A stretch of 64,000 nt of DNA, taken from NCBI GenBank assembly GCA_014058405.1, contig CP047423.1:1860001-1924000 (forward strand), in the 5' to 3' direction. Positions 9,284 through 18,188 of this stretch are shown one piece after another; position 1 is the first letter of the stretch; every line of letters begins with the position of its first letter. Under the pieces are notes generated by a model. That model did not search any database. It saw only the letters and a program-made list of their open reading frames with translations, and had not been told where the DNA came from. The translations under genes were made by a program, and so were the position numbers. The stretch is from Candidatus Nitrospira kreftii. Lineage in GTDB: Bacteria > Nitrospirota > Nitrospiria > Nitrospirales > Nitrospiraceae.

Positions 9284-10036
9284 ATGAGATTCTTACGTCA
9301 TGCCACGATGTGGAGTTGCGTCATGCTCGCCCCGCTCACGGTGAGTGCGACCCCTCTACCGGAAGTACAGGTCGACTATTCGGCCGACAGCACGATGGAA
9401 ACGGAAGGCGGCATGACGATGAAGTCCCGCATCTATCATTCGGCCAACAAGGATCGGATGGAGATGGGTGGGTCGGACGGAATGACCACGATCATCCGGA
9501 AGGATAAGAAGGTGATGTGGCAGTTGATGGGAGACATGTATATGGAAATGCCGATGAATGACTCGAATGCCAGCGGGACCGACGCATTTGAGATCGTCGA
9601 GCAGACCGAAGTCGGGCAGGAAACGATCAACGGCGTAAAGACCACCAAATCCAAGGTTGTCGCTGTCAAGAAAGAGGGCTCGGGAAAATTCGGCGGCTTC
9701 TTCTGGGCCACCAAAGAAGGCATCACCGTCAAGATGGACATGCTGTCCAAAGAAGGTGACAAGAAGATGCGCATGACCAGCGAGCTGACCAATCTGAAGA
9801 TCGAAAAGCAGAACCCAGCCCTCTTCGAAATTCCTGCTGGATACACCAAGAATGACATGGGTGCGCTGATGGGAGGGGCTGGTATGCCCAATCTTGAGGA
9901 ACTTCGGAAAAATTCGGAGCAGCGTCGGGCAGGCAGAAAACAGGCTGGTGATAATCAAGACGGTGGTGGAAAGAGCAACGACCGTGATCTTCCCGTCGAC
10001 GTGAATAAGATGATGAAAGGCCTGTTCGGCAAGTAA
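9284..10036 (+). CDS. Exported DUF4412-like protein
   Basis: 250 residues with a signal peptide (hydrophobic residues about 8-22, cleavage after VSA). The body repeats methionine-rich beta segments (MTMKSRIYHSANKDRMEM, KKVMWQLMGDMYMEMPM) like DUF4412 proteins, which may fold like lipoprotein carriers of the LolA type. The C-terminus is charged and low complexity. AGGAGG lies close before the ATG. Followed 17 bases later by another exported protein, so the two are probably one operon. Function unknown. Confidence 0.65.
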   Translation: MRFLRHATMWSCVMLAPLTVSATPLPEVQVDYSADSTMETEGGMTMKSRIYHSANKDRMEMGGSDGMTTIIRKDKKVMWQLMGDMYMEMPMNDSNASGTDAFEIVEQTEVGQETINGVKTTKSKVVAVKKEGSGKFGGFFWATKEGITVKMDMLSKEGDKKMRMTSELTNLKIEKQNPALFEIPAGYTKNDMGALMGGAGMPNLEELRKNSEQRRAGRKQAGDNQDGGGKSNDRDLPVDVNKMMKGLFGK

Positions 10037-10053
10037 GAGGAGGGTCATCAGCC

Positions 10054-11031
10054 ATGCGCCTGATGAAATTAGCCGGATATGCTCTGATCGGAGTTGTCCT
10101 CACCGCTCCGGTTGTCCATGCGGATGATCCGTGCTTAGGGGACGATGAAAAGAAAGCTGCATCGGCGCAGTCGGCTGCGCTGCAGCAAGCGGAACAAGCC
10201 GGACAGCCTGCTGCCCTCTTTGCCGCATATATGAGAGTTGCGGCAAGCGATTGCATCGACCGTTACGACAAGAATGCAGCAGTGAAGGCCAAGACCAACA
10301 TGCCAAAACTGGGGCGAGATTTAGCCAAAGCGGCCGAGACGAAAGGCGCTCTCTATTCCAGCGAACCGGTACGACCAGACGGGCAAACCTCGGCATTTCG
10401 CTATTTTGAAACCATTGGCGACCAGCACGAAGCCAATCGGGTGCTCCTGAAGGCGGTTCATGCTAAGCCGGACGATCTGCGCCTTTTTGAGATGGCCTGG
10501 AACATCGATAACAACCGATACGGTCCGGTCGATCCCAACACCGGATCGAGAGCCTCCTATGCTTCCCCGCCTTCGTTCCAGCAAGAGTTACGAAGGGTGG
10601 CGTCAGCGAACGCCGACCGATTGATGAAGGCAGAGGAAAAAGACGCTCAGGGTTTAACCGGCAATATCGGGGAACTGGCTAAAGCCACGACGCAGTCGCT
10701 CGAGAAGCTCAGGGACGCCTCGCTATGGATGAAGTATATACCAGGCGGAGACAAGCCTGCGAAGGATCGTGCGGAGTTACGAGGCGACACCATCATGAAG
10801 CGCCACGATCCAACGTTCACGCAGGGGCAGGCCATGATGTATTACGAATTTTCCGGCTCGCCAAAGGCGAAGGATGTAGCTGCCCAGATTAAGAAGAAGG
10901 GCGAGGCGTCGCAACGGGCCATGGAAAAAGCTGGTGTTGGTATGAAGGGCGCGATAACCCAGAAAAGCGATGCCGAGCAAAAGCAGTTCGACAAGAAGAA
11001 AGCCGACCTGGAAAAAGAACTTGGATTTTGA
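10054..11031 (+). CDS. Exported protein of unknown function
   Basis: 325 residues with a clear signal peptide (about 1-23, cleavage at VHA-DD) and a mostly alpha-helical, charged body. Helices with TPR-like spacing appear around GDQHEANRVLLKAVHAKPDD (residues about 125-145). The last 50 residues are Lys/Glu rich. I recognise no family. Its place directly behind the DUF4412-like gene suggests a shared periplasmic role. Confidence 0.6.
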   Translation: MRLMKLAGYALIGVVLTAPVVHADDPCLGDDEKKAASAQSAALQQAEQAGQPAALFAAYMRVAASDCIDRYDKNAAVKAKTNMPKLGRDLAKAAETKGALYSSEPVRPDGQTSAFRYFETIGDQHEANRVLLKAVHAKPDDLRLFEMAWNIDNNRYGPVDPNTGSRASYASPPSFQQELRRVASANADRLMKAEEKDAQGLTGNIGELAKATTQSLEKLRDASLWMKYIPGGDKPAKDRAELRGDTIMKRHDPTFTQGQAMMYYEFSGSPKAKDVAAQIKKKGEASQRAMEKAGVGMKGAITQKSDAEQKQFDKKKADLEKELGF

Positions 11032-11081
11032 TCTGCTACGCCGTTCCCACTCTAGGACCACGCTCGACGAGACCCCCAAAT

Positions 11082-12155
11082 TTAGCCAACAGCCCTGCTG
11101 ATATTTTGAACGACGTCCGTTCCGGTCTTGGTTTTCGATGCGTGTGGTGAAGGCGGAAGATCGCTGTTCGCACGAGTTGAAGGGAGGAGTGGGAGCGTCA
11201 CTTCCGGCTTGGGCGCGAGCGCTCCTGCCCGCTTCTCTTGCGAATGTTTCGCATGTTCTATGTGTATTCTCTCGTGTGTCACGACGAGTTGTTCAACCGC
11301 AGAGGAGATGGCCAGAAATCTTTTCGCAGCTTCAGATGCTGGAGCGGCTTCGATGACGGGCAAGAATTTTCGGACGGCCTGGCTCACGGCTGGGTCGTCA
11401 GGGATTTCGCCCACGAGGGTCAAATCCCCACCGACGTATTGATGGAGAATCTTGCGGAGGTACAAGACGTTGACCTGCGAACTGCCGGATGTACGATTGA
11501 TGATGAGGCCAGGCCGAAACGATTGCAACGCAGCTGCTGCCGTATCACGTCCCTCTACGTCGGTGGCACCGGCGACGTCCATGACTTCCTCCACGCTCAC
11601 GAAGTCTTTGTTGGAGAGCACCTCCGACATAGGGCTACGCGCGAGAAAACAGCTCAATACACGGCGGATCGCTGCCAGTTTGATGAATCGGTAGAGGTCC
11701 AGTATAGCGGTCGGTTCCGGAGTGGCCACGGCCAGATGAATATCAGCCATCAAAAAAAAGTCGAGAGCGTGATAGTTCGTACCGGCTCCGATATCGAGTA
11801 CCACGATGTCGACCTCAATCTCCTGGAAATGTTTCATCAATCGTTTTTTTCGGGCATAGGCCATATTGGCGGTCGCCAAGGTCTCGCCGGTCCCGGCGAT
11901 AAGACGAAGGTTCGGGTGAAAAGTGATAGGGACGGCAACGTCCTCCAACCGGTTGACCCGTTTGTTGAGAAAGTCTGTCAGAGTCACCGACGGATTGAGT
12001 TCCCCAAACATGATGTGGGCATCAGCCCCACCCACGTCCAGGTCGGCCAGCAAGACCTGTCGTCCGGTCCTTGCGAGCGCCAACGCCAGATTGGCTGAGA
12101 CGACGCTCTTCCCCACACCACCTTTGCCGGATGCGACTGAAATGAGGGTTGCCAT
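11082..12155 (-). CDS. MinD/ParA-family ATPase (FlhG-like)
   Basis: 357 residues starting MATLISVASGKGGVGKS, a deviant Walker A motif with the signature lysine at residues 10-16. A switch-type motif DIVVLDIGAGTNYHALDFF follows at about 105-125. The later segment ATPEPTAILDLYRFIK is typical of FlhG/MinD-like proteins. The C-terminal 60 residues are Pro/Ser/Thr rich and probably disordered. These ATPases position flagella, pili or other cell structures. No flagellar gene or FlhF is nearby, so the cargo is unknown. Convergent with the exported protein gene before it. Confidence 0.85.
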   Translation of the reverse strand: MATLISVASGKGGVGKSVVSANLALALARTGRQVLLADLDVGGADAHIMFGELNPSVTLTDFLNKRVNRLEDVAVPITFHPNLRLIAGTGETLATANMAYARKKRLMKHFQEIEVDIVVLDIGAGTNYHALDFFLMADIHLAVATPEPTAILDLYRFIKLAAIRRVLSCFLARSPMSEVLSNKDFVSVEEVMDVAGATDVEGRDTAAAALQSFRPGLIINRTSGSSQVNVLYLRKILHQYVGGDLTLVGEIPDDPAVSQAVRKFLPVIEAAPASEAAKRFLAISSAVEQLVVTHERIHIEHAKHSQEKRAGALAPKPEVTLPLLPSTRANSDLPPSPHASKTKTGTDVVQNISRAVG

Positions 12156-12470
12156 GCTGCCCGCCTTTTTGTTGCCGAGGTGAGGCGTGTATTGCCGAGA
12201 TTGTTATGGGCAGGGATGCCCAATCCGGTGATGAAGTCATTCTACCGATCGAGAGAGAAAAGGAAAAGAAAATGAGGAAACTGAGGTCTCAGTAAAGATG
12301 AACAGAGGGTGACATCATCACTCAACAATCCGATTGAGTGTGAGCACTCGTTCACGTGCACACGAATGTCATACGAATGACATCATGACCTTCATGCGAT
12401 ATCAAAAGAATCGATCTAATGTGATATTCTCTTTTCTGAATTGGCCGTATGGAGGCGATGGTCCACGAAT
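12156..12470. other. Intergenic region between divergent MinD-like and pyk genes
   Basis: 315 bases with promoters for both neighbours. GGAGG at about 12451-12455 is the only purine-rich stretch before the pyk ATG, with long (about 15-base) spacing. No other element seen. Confidence 0.5.
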
Positions 12471-13907
12471 ATGCGAAAAGCCAAGATTGTCTGTACGATC
12501 GGTCCGGCGAGTAGTACTCCAGCCATCTTAAGCCGATTGATTGAGAGCGGCATGAACGCCGCTCGGCTGAATTTTTCTCACGGCACTCCTGCATCTCACG
12601 CTGCGGCGATCACCGCCATCCGAGAGGCAGCCGATCGGCATGGGTCAGCGGTGGCGATTATTCAAGATCTGCAAGGTCCCCGCATTCGAGTGGGCCTGTT
12701 GCCGAAGGACGGGGTGGAAGTGAGCGCCGGCCAAGTGGTGCAGTTGCGGACGTCGATGGAATCTGAAGGGCAAGTCTCCCCTCCCCCTTCTGCTCTTGAG
12801 ATCCCAGTCACCTATCCTGCACTCACTCGAGATCTCCGACCAGGAGCACGAGTGCTCATCAATGATGGGCTGGTTGAACTCATTGCCGATCGTGTCATGG
12901 ATACTCGGATCGACTGTACTGTCGTCATCGGCGGCAAGATTACCTCGCACAAAGGGATCAATTTGCCCGGTACCGTCGTCAGCGCTCCTGCCCTGACCGA
13001 CAAAGATCGAGACGACATTCGATTCGGCGTCGCGCACCGCGTCGATTATGTGGCGCTATCCTTCGTAAGAGGACCACAGGATGTTGATGCGGCACGGGCT
13101 CTGTTGGCGGAGCATGGAAGCCAGATACCAATCATCGCCAAAATCGAGCGAGCAGAGGCCGTGCAGTCATTGGGTCAAATCCTAGACCATGCAGACGGCG
13201 TGATGATCGCTCGTGGAGATTTGGGTGTAGAGATGGGTCCGGAAGCCGTGCCGGTGCTGCAGAAGCGGATCATCCTAGAAGCCAATCGTCAGCGCCGCCT
13301 GGTCATCACGGCTACTCAGATGTTGGAGTCCATGACACAGGCGACGCGCCCGACCAGAGCGGAAGCCTCGGATGTTGCGAATGCTATTTTCGACGGCACT
13401 GACGCCGTGATGCTGTCAGCCGAAACCGCCGTCGGCTGCTATCCGGTTGAAACGGTACGGGTGATGGATCGCATCATCCTGGCGGCCGAGGAAGAAGTGG
13501 AACCCGGTGTCACACTCAAACGTCAAACCGATATGGAAAACCTGTCTTTCCCGGAAGCTATCTGTACCGCGGCAGCCTCTGCGGCTAAATCGGTCGCCGC
13601 GAGCGCCATCGTGGCATTCAGCGAGCGCGGGACCACCGCGCGACTGATTTCGAAACAACGTCCGTCGGCCCCTATTATTGCGCTCACGCCGTTTGAGCCG
13701 GTCAGGCTGCAGATGGCGCTCTATTGGGGTGTGCGCCCGTATACCACGCCACAGATCGAGCAGACCGATGCGCGCGTGGAGGAGGCGGAGCGGCGCTTAA
13801 AATCAGAAGGGCTGGGCAAGGCAGGGGAAACAATTGTGATCTTGTCAGGAACTCGCGTGGGACAGCCTGGTGGGACTAATCTGATCAAACTGCATGTAGT
13901 GAGCTGA
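12471..13907 (+). CDS. pyk: Pyruvate kinase
   Basis: Catalyses phosphoenolpyruvate + ADP to pyruvate + ATP, the last glycolytic step. 478 residues, the normal bacterial length. The ATG at 12471 is chosen because it gives the family start RKAKIVCTIGPAS; an in-frame TTG at 12441 would add ten unconserved residues. Motifs include NFSHG, KIERAEA, the metal/substrate region MIARGDLGVEMG and ATQMLESM. A C-terminal domain is present. Monocistronic in appearance. Confidence 0.95.
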   Translation: MRKAKIVCTIGPASSTPAILSRLIESGMNAARLNFSHGTPASHAAAITAIREAADRHGSAVAIIQDLQGPRIRVGLLPKDGVEVSAGQVVQLRTSMESEGQVSPPPSALEIPVTYPALTRDLRPGARVLINDGLVELIADRVMDTRIDCTVVIGGKITSHKGINLPGTVVSAPALTDKDRDDIRFGVAHRVDYVALSFVRGPQDVDAARALLAEHGSQIPIIAKIERAEAVQSLGQILDHADGVMIARGDLGVEMGPEAVPVLQKRIILEANRQRRLVITATQMLESMTQATRPTRAEASDVANAIFDGTDAVMLSAETAVGCYPVETVRVMDRIILAAEEEVEPGVTLKRQTDMENLSFPEAICTAAASAAKSVAASAIVAFSERGTTARLISKQRPSAPIIALTPFEPVRLQMALYWGVRPYTTPQIEQTDARVEEAERRLKSEGLGKAGETIVILSGTRVGQPGGTNLIKLHVVS

Positions 13908-14682
13908 ATCGCTCATTGGCCCAACACTCATCCGATCTACCCGTCTCTAGCCGTGATCAAAGCAAGAAGATGCCTAGCTATTCGGACACGTCGTGCTCCT
14001 TCCGTTTACTATCTACCTAATCATGGTAAAGCTGGCTTGAGAGCCGGATACTCAGGCTGCTGTGGGGGCGATTGCGAGCAGAGAGTTAGATCCGGTTCAC
14101 CCTTTGACGTTCCCTCTCTTTCCTATTCTCATAAGGACCCCACCAGCGTCATCCTTCGAGTACATCCATCTTCACACTCAGTTCCGTCTCCTTGCAGCAA
14201 CAAGCAGATGACGCCGGTAGTCTAGTGGCGTAAATTTTCATACCGATCAGTTATCGTCACACTCAACTATTTCAATATGTTCTATGTTGATTCCTTCGCA
14301 GTTTCGCATCTCGTCGGGGGCATTATGATTCTGCAACCATCAGAGTCGGGGCGTACTCCTACCGGATCTGCTTGACGAGGGGAATCTCACCCTAGTACAT
14401 AGAATAGAGAATGTGTTACCGTGACACGTCGCACCTCAGTCATCACATCATCCACAGCAGGCTGATCTCATGAGACGTGCGGGGATTCTCACCGGCGATG
14501 TAAAGTCATTGATACTTCCTGCCGTGCTGTGCGCCCCACCCCATCGCTCGTTCTCGCCAAGTAATCACGCATTCATTGACTACAACCGGCTATGGTTGGA
14601 TCCGGTCTTTCCCTTGTGGGAGAGCCATCAACCTCCAGCACAATTCACTCATCGTATCGCTGATGTAAGGATTGAATGACCT
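13908..14682. other. Long gene-free stretch upstream of the coiled-coil gene
   Basis: 775 bases. Open frames here are short and lack family character or good ribosome sites, so I annotate no gene. An imperfect inverted repeat (GTGTTACCGTGACAC) lies near 14413-14427. I see no tRNA-like cloverleaf. It presumably holds the promoter of the gene at 14683 and could hide a small RNA. Confidence 0.5.
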
Positions 14683-17600
14683 ATGAGTACATTGAGTAAG
14701 TGGCTGCAGCCACCACCAAAGGGTTCGCTCGAACAGCAGTACCAAGAGCTCGTCAATCTCTTACGCACCAAGGAAAAGGCGCTGGAGACGACCTCACATG
14801 AATTGAAGGTCAAGATCTCGGCCATGCAGATTCTCGAACACAAAATCATGTCCGCTGAGACGATGATCACCTCCACCCAACGTGAGCTCACCGCGCGGAC
14901 CGAGCAGATGAAGGTGCTTGAAGCGGATTTGGCTGCACGATCGAATCGAGTGACAGCCCTCGAGGCTGAAGCAAATGTGGCCCGCCAACGCATGACCGAC
15001 CTCAATTTAATCATTACCGACCAAGCGGACGAACTGCGTGGGGTGCAGCAGGCCTGTCGGGCGGCGGAACAGGCCCAGGAGGTGCTGAAGGAAGAGATCC
15101 GGGTCCTGCGCGAGCACATCGCCCAACTCAACGAAGGCATCACCGATCGAAACTACCTCCGATCTCAGGTAGAAAGGCTGGAGTCGGCCCAAGGCCGCGC
15201 GCATCAGTTGGAGGTTGAGCTGAGCGACCGAGAGGCTGCGCATCGCGGCACACTGCAGCAGCTGGAACGGGCCCTGGCAGAACGTGACCAGCGAATCAAG
15301 AAGGCCGATGCCAGTACCGCGGCGCAGGCGGACGAAGTCCGTGTAGCCCAGCAGGCCTGTCGGGCGTCGGAGCAAGCCCAGGAGGTGCTGAAGGAGGAGA
15401 TCAGGGTCCTGCGCGAGCACATCGCCCAACTCAACGAAGGCCTTCCCGCCCGAGAGCGCCTTCGCGCCGAAGTAAAGGATCAAGTTAAGGAGCTGGAGTT
15501 GATGCGAAGTCGCGTGCATCAGCTGGAGGTTGAGCTGAGCGACCGAGAGGCTGCGCATCGCGGGACATTGCAGCAGCTGGAACGGGCCCTCGCGGAGCGC
15601 GATCAGCGGATCAGTGAGTTCGATTCGCTGGCGGCGGCTCAAGCGGACGAAGTCCGGGATACCGTGGAGACCTGTCGGATCGCCGAGCAGACTCGCGAGG
15701 TTCAAAAGGAGGAAATCCGGATCTTGCGTGAACAGATTGCGCAACTCAACGAAGGCCTCGCCGACCGAGATCGCCTCCGGACTCAGCTGAAGAAGCTAGA
15801 GGCAGTGCAAGACCGAGTCAAGCAGTTGGAAGTTGAACTGAGTGATCGGGAGGCCGCACATCGCGGTACGCTCCTGCAGCTGGAGCAGGCCCTTACCGAG
15901 CGTGATCGTCGGATCAGTAAGTTTGATTCACAGGCGGCCACCCAGGCGCAAGCACTTCAGGGGGCCCAACAGGCCTGTCAAGCTGCTGAACAAACCCAGG
16001 AGGTGCTGAAGGAGGAAATCCGGGTCTTGCGGGAGCAGATCGCGCACCTGAACGAGGGGCTGGCTGACCGGGATCACGTCCGGGCCCGTATGGAGAAGCT
16101 GGAGTCGGCCCAAGATCGCGTGCATCAGCTGGAGGTTGAGCTGAGCGACCGAGAGGCTGCGCATCGCGGGACATTGCAGCAGCTGGAACGGGCCCTCGCG
16201 GAGCGCGATCAGCGGATCAGTGAGTTCGATTCGCTGGCGGCGGCTCAAGCGGACGAAGTCCGGGATACCGTGGAGACCTGTCGGATCGCCGAGCAGACTC
16301 GCGAGGTTCAAAAGGAGGAAATCCGGATCTTGCGTGAACAGATTGCGCAACTCAACGAAGGCCTCGCCGACCGAGATCGCCTCCGGACTCAGCTGAAGAA
16401 GCTAGAGGCAGTGCAAGACCGAGTCAAGCAGTTGGAAGTTGAACTGAGTGATCGGGAGGCCGCACATCGCGGTACGCTCCTGCAGCTGGAGCAGGCCCTT
16501 ACCGAGCGTGATCGTCGGATCAGTAAGTTTGATTCACAGGCGGCCACCCAGGCGCAAGCACTTCAGGGGGCCCAACAGGCCTGTCAAGCTGCTGAACAAA
16601 CCCAGGAGGTGCTGAAGGAGGAAATCCGGGTCTTGCGGGAGCAGATCGCGCACCTGAACGAGGGGCTGGCTGACCGGGATCACGTCCGGGCCCGTATGGA
16701 GAAGCTGGAGTCGGCCCAAGATCGCGTGCATCAGCTGGAGGTTGAGCTGAGCGACCGAGAGGCTGCGCATCGCGGGACATTGCAGCAGCTGGAACGGGCC
16801 CTCGCGGAGCGCGATCAGCGGATCAGTGAGTTCGATTCGCTGGCGGCGGCTCAAGCGGACGAAGTCCGGGATACCGTGGAGACCTGTCGGATCGCCGAGC
16901 AGGCTCAGGAGGTGCTGAAAGAGGAGATCCGCGTTCTGCGCGAGCACATCGCGCAACTCAACGAAGGCCTCGCCGACCACGACCGGCTCAGGGCTCAAGT
17001 GGCAAAGCTCGATTCCACGCAAGATCGCGTGCATCAGCTGGAGGTAGAGCTGAGCGATCGAGAGGCCGCGCATCGCGGCATGCTGCAGCAGCTGGAACGG
17101 GCGCTCGCGGAGCGCGATAAACGGATTGAGAAGCTGACGCCGATCACCCACCTCCTTCGCGAAAAGGAGTCAGAAATCAAGGAATGGGAGAGCAAATTCA
17201 CTCGCACCGTCCGTGAGCATGAGGGGCAGGTCACGAAGCTCGAAAAACAATGTGCCACGCAGGACCAACTCCGCGAACAATACCGACGCGCTGAACAACA
17301 TCTGCATGAACGAGATGAACAGATTGCGAGCCTCCAACGGCAGCTGCATGACCTTGAGACTGCGCGTCAACAGTTGACCACGGAAGTACAGCGTATCCCA
17401 GAGAAAGATGAGCAACTCAGTCGTCTTCGAAAGCGCCTTCGAGAGATGCAAACGGAACTGCGCACAGAGGCCACTTCTTCAGCTAAAGGTTCGACCATTG
17501 CCACGGCGAATCCCATCGCCAAAGTTGCTCCCGGTGTTCACCCAGCTCCCAGTACCAAAGCCGCTCAGCCAGCTGTCGTGCCCCATCAGGGCCGCCCAAA

Positions 17601-18072
17601 CGGAGCAGGGCAACATTTCCCCGTCGATCAGGCTAAGTCCAGTGCGGCTTCGCTTACGAAAGCGGAGCCTGTCACCAAAACCGTTTCCAGCGCGAAAGCA
17701 TTCACTGGTAGCAAGGCGGCACCTAACACCAAGCCTGCCTCAAAGAGCCAGGCCACTTCAGCAGCTGACGATTCGCGTCAGAGCCGCCAGAATGGAGCAC
17801 AGCAAACTTCCCATGTCGCCCAACCTAAATCCGGGAATGGTAAGGATAGTCGGAAGGATGATCTTCAAAAGATCAACGGGATCGGGCCTGCTTTCGCACA
17901 GACTCTCAATAAGCTGGGTATGTACACATTTATCCAAATCGCTCGTTGGAAATCAGAAGATGTCGAGAAGATCTCGAAGAAGCTCGAGACTGATCCAGAA
18001 CGTATTAAACGGGAACATTGGATTGCGGACGCCAAGAAACAACACTATAAAAAATACGGGGAACGGTTGTAG
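14683..18072 (+). CDS. Giant repeat-built coiled-coil protein with C-terminal helix-hairpin-helix domain
   Basis: 1129 residues. Residues about 1-930 are nearly all heptad coiled coil built from a roughly 100-residue unit (LEVELSDREAAHRGTLQQLE ... EEIRVLREHIAQLNEGLADR). Two such units form a 202-residue block repeated exactly at DNA level. Residues 935-1060 are an Ala/Lys/Pro/Ser low-complexity linker. The last 65 residues, starting DDLQKINGIGPAFAQTLNKLGM, form a helix-hairpin-helix domain of the kind seen at the ends of many bacterial proteins (COG3743-like), which may bind DNA or protein. No signal or membrane helix, so probably cytoplasmic. A structural or chromosome-associated role is inference. 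Overlapping open frames on the other strand are shadows. Confidence 0.85.
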   Translation: MSTLSKWLQPPPKGSLEQQYQELVNLLRTKEKALETTSHELKVKISAMQILEHKIMSAETMITSTQRELTARTEQMKVLEADLAARSNRVTALEAEANVARQRMTDLNLIITDQADELRGVQQACRAAEQAQEVLKEEIRVLREHIAQLNEGITDRNYLRSQVERLESAQGRAHQLEVELSDREAAHRGTLQQLERALAERDQRIKKADASTAAQADEVRVAQQACRASEQAQEVLKEEIRVLREHIAQLNEGLPARERLRAEVKDQVKELELMRSRVHQLEVELSDREAAHRGTLQQLERALAERDQRISEFDSLAAAQADEVRDTVETCRIAEQTREVQKEEIRILREQIAQLNEGLADRDRLRTQLKKLEAVQDRVKQLEVELSDREAAHRGTLLQLEQALTERDRRISKFDSQAATQAQALQGAQQACQAAEQTQEVLKEEIRVLREQIAHLNEGLADRDHVRARMEKLESAQDRVHQLEVELSDREAAHRGTLQQLERALAERDQRISEFDSLAAAQADEVRDTVETCRIAEQTREVQKEEIRILREQIAQLNEGLADRDRLRTQLKKLEAVQDRVKQLEVELSDREAAHRGTLLQLEQALTERDRRISKFDSQAATQAQALQGAQQACQAAEQTQEVLKEEIRVLREQIAHLNEGLADRDHVRARMEKLESAQDRVHQLEVELSDREAAHRGTLQQLERALAERDQRISEFDSLAAAQADEVRDTVETCRIAEQAQEVLKEEIRVLREHIAQLNEGLADHDRLRAQVAKLDSTQDRVHQLEVELSDREAAHRGMLQQLERALAERDKRIEKLTPITHLLREKESEIKEWESKFTRTVREHEGQVTKLEKQCATQDQLREQYRRAEQHLHERDEQIASLQRQLHDLETARQQLTTEVQRIPEKDEQLSRLRKRLREMQTELRTEATSSAKGSTIATANPIAKVAPGVHPAPSTKAAQPAVVPHQGRPNGAGQHFPVDQAKSSAASLTKAEPVTKTVSSAKAFTGSKAAPNTKPASKSQATSAADDSRQSRQNGAQQTSHVAQPKSGNGKDSRKDDLQKINGIGPAFAQTLNKLGMYTFIQIARWKSEDVEKISKKLETDPERIKREHWIADAKKQHYKKYGERL
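15511..16902 (+). repeat. Perfect 606-bp tandem repeat, about 2.3 copies, in frame
   Basis: Copy 1 runs 15511-16116, copy 2 16117-16722, and a partial third copy 16723-16902. As far as I can compare by eye the copies are identical at nucleotide level, including synonymous positions. The flanking coiled-coil units of the same gene differ at many positions. The unit is 202 codons (two of the about 101-residue protein repeats), so copy-number changes keep the reading frame. Confidence 0.88.
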
Positions 18073-18188
18073 CCATCTCATACAAAACAGTTTTTTAACG
18101 GCGGTTCTATTCGGTGGTTCTCCTGCTCGGCCCGCCGTTGACTCCTTCTGATACCCTGATTACAATCCCGCAACGAGGTGTACCTTCC

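Noticed and set aside
11238..12098. 286-codon rightward frame over the MinD-like gene
   Set aside because: The opposite strand encodes an intact deviant Walker ATPase; the rightward product has no domain character.
14470..14679. 69-codon frame before the coiled-coil gene
   Set aside because: No ribosome site of quality, no recognisable sequence; more likely leader or intergenic DNA.
15007..17258. Several long leftward frames across the coiled-coil gene, two of them identical
   Set aside because: They are antisense shadows of the repeated heptad codons; the identical pair only reflects the 606-bp repeat.
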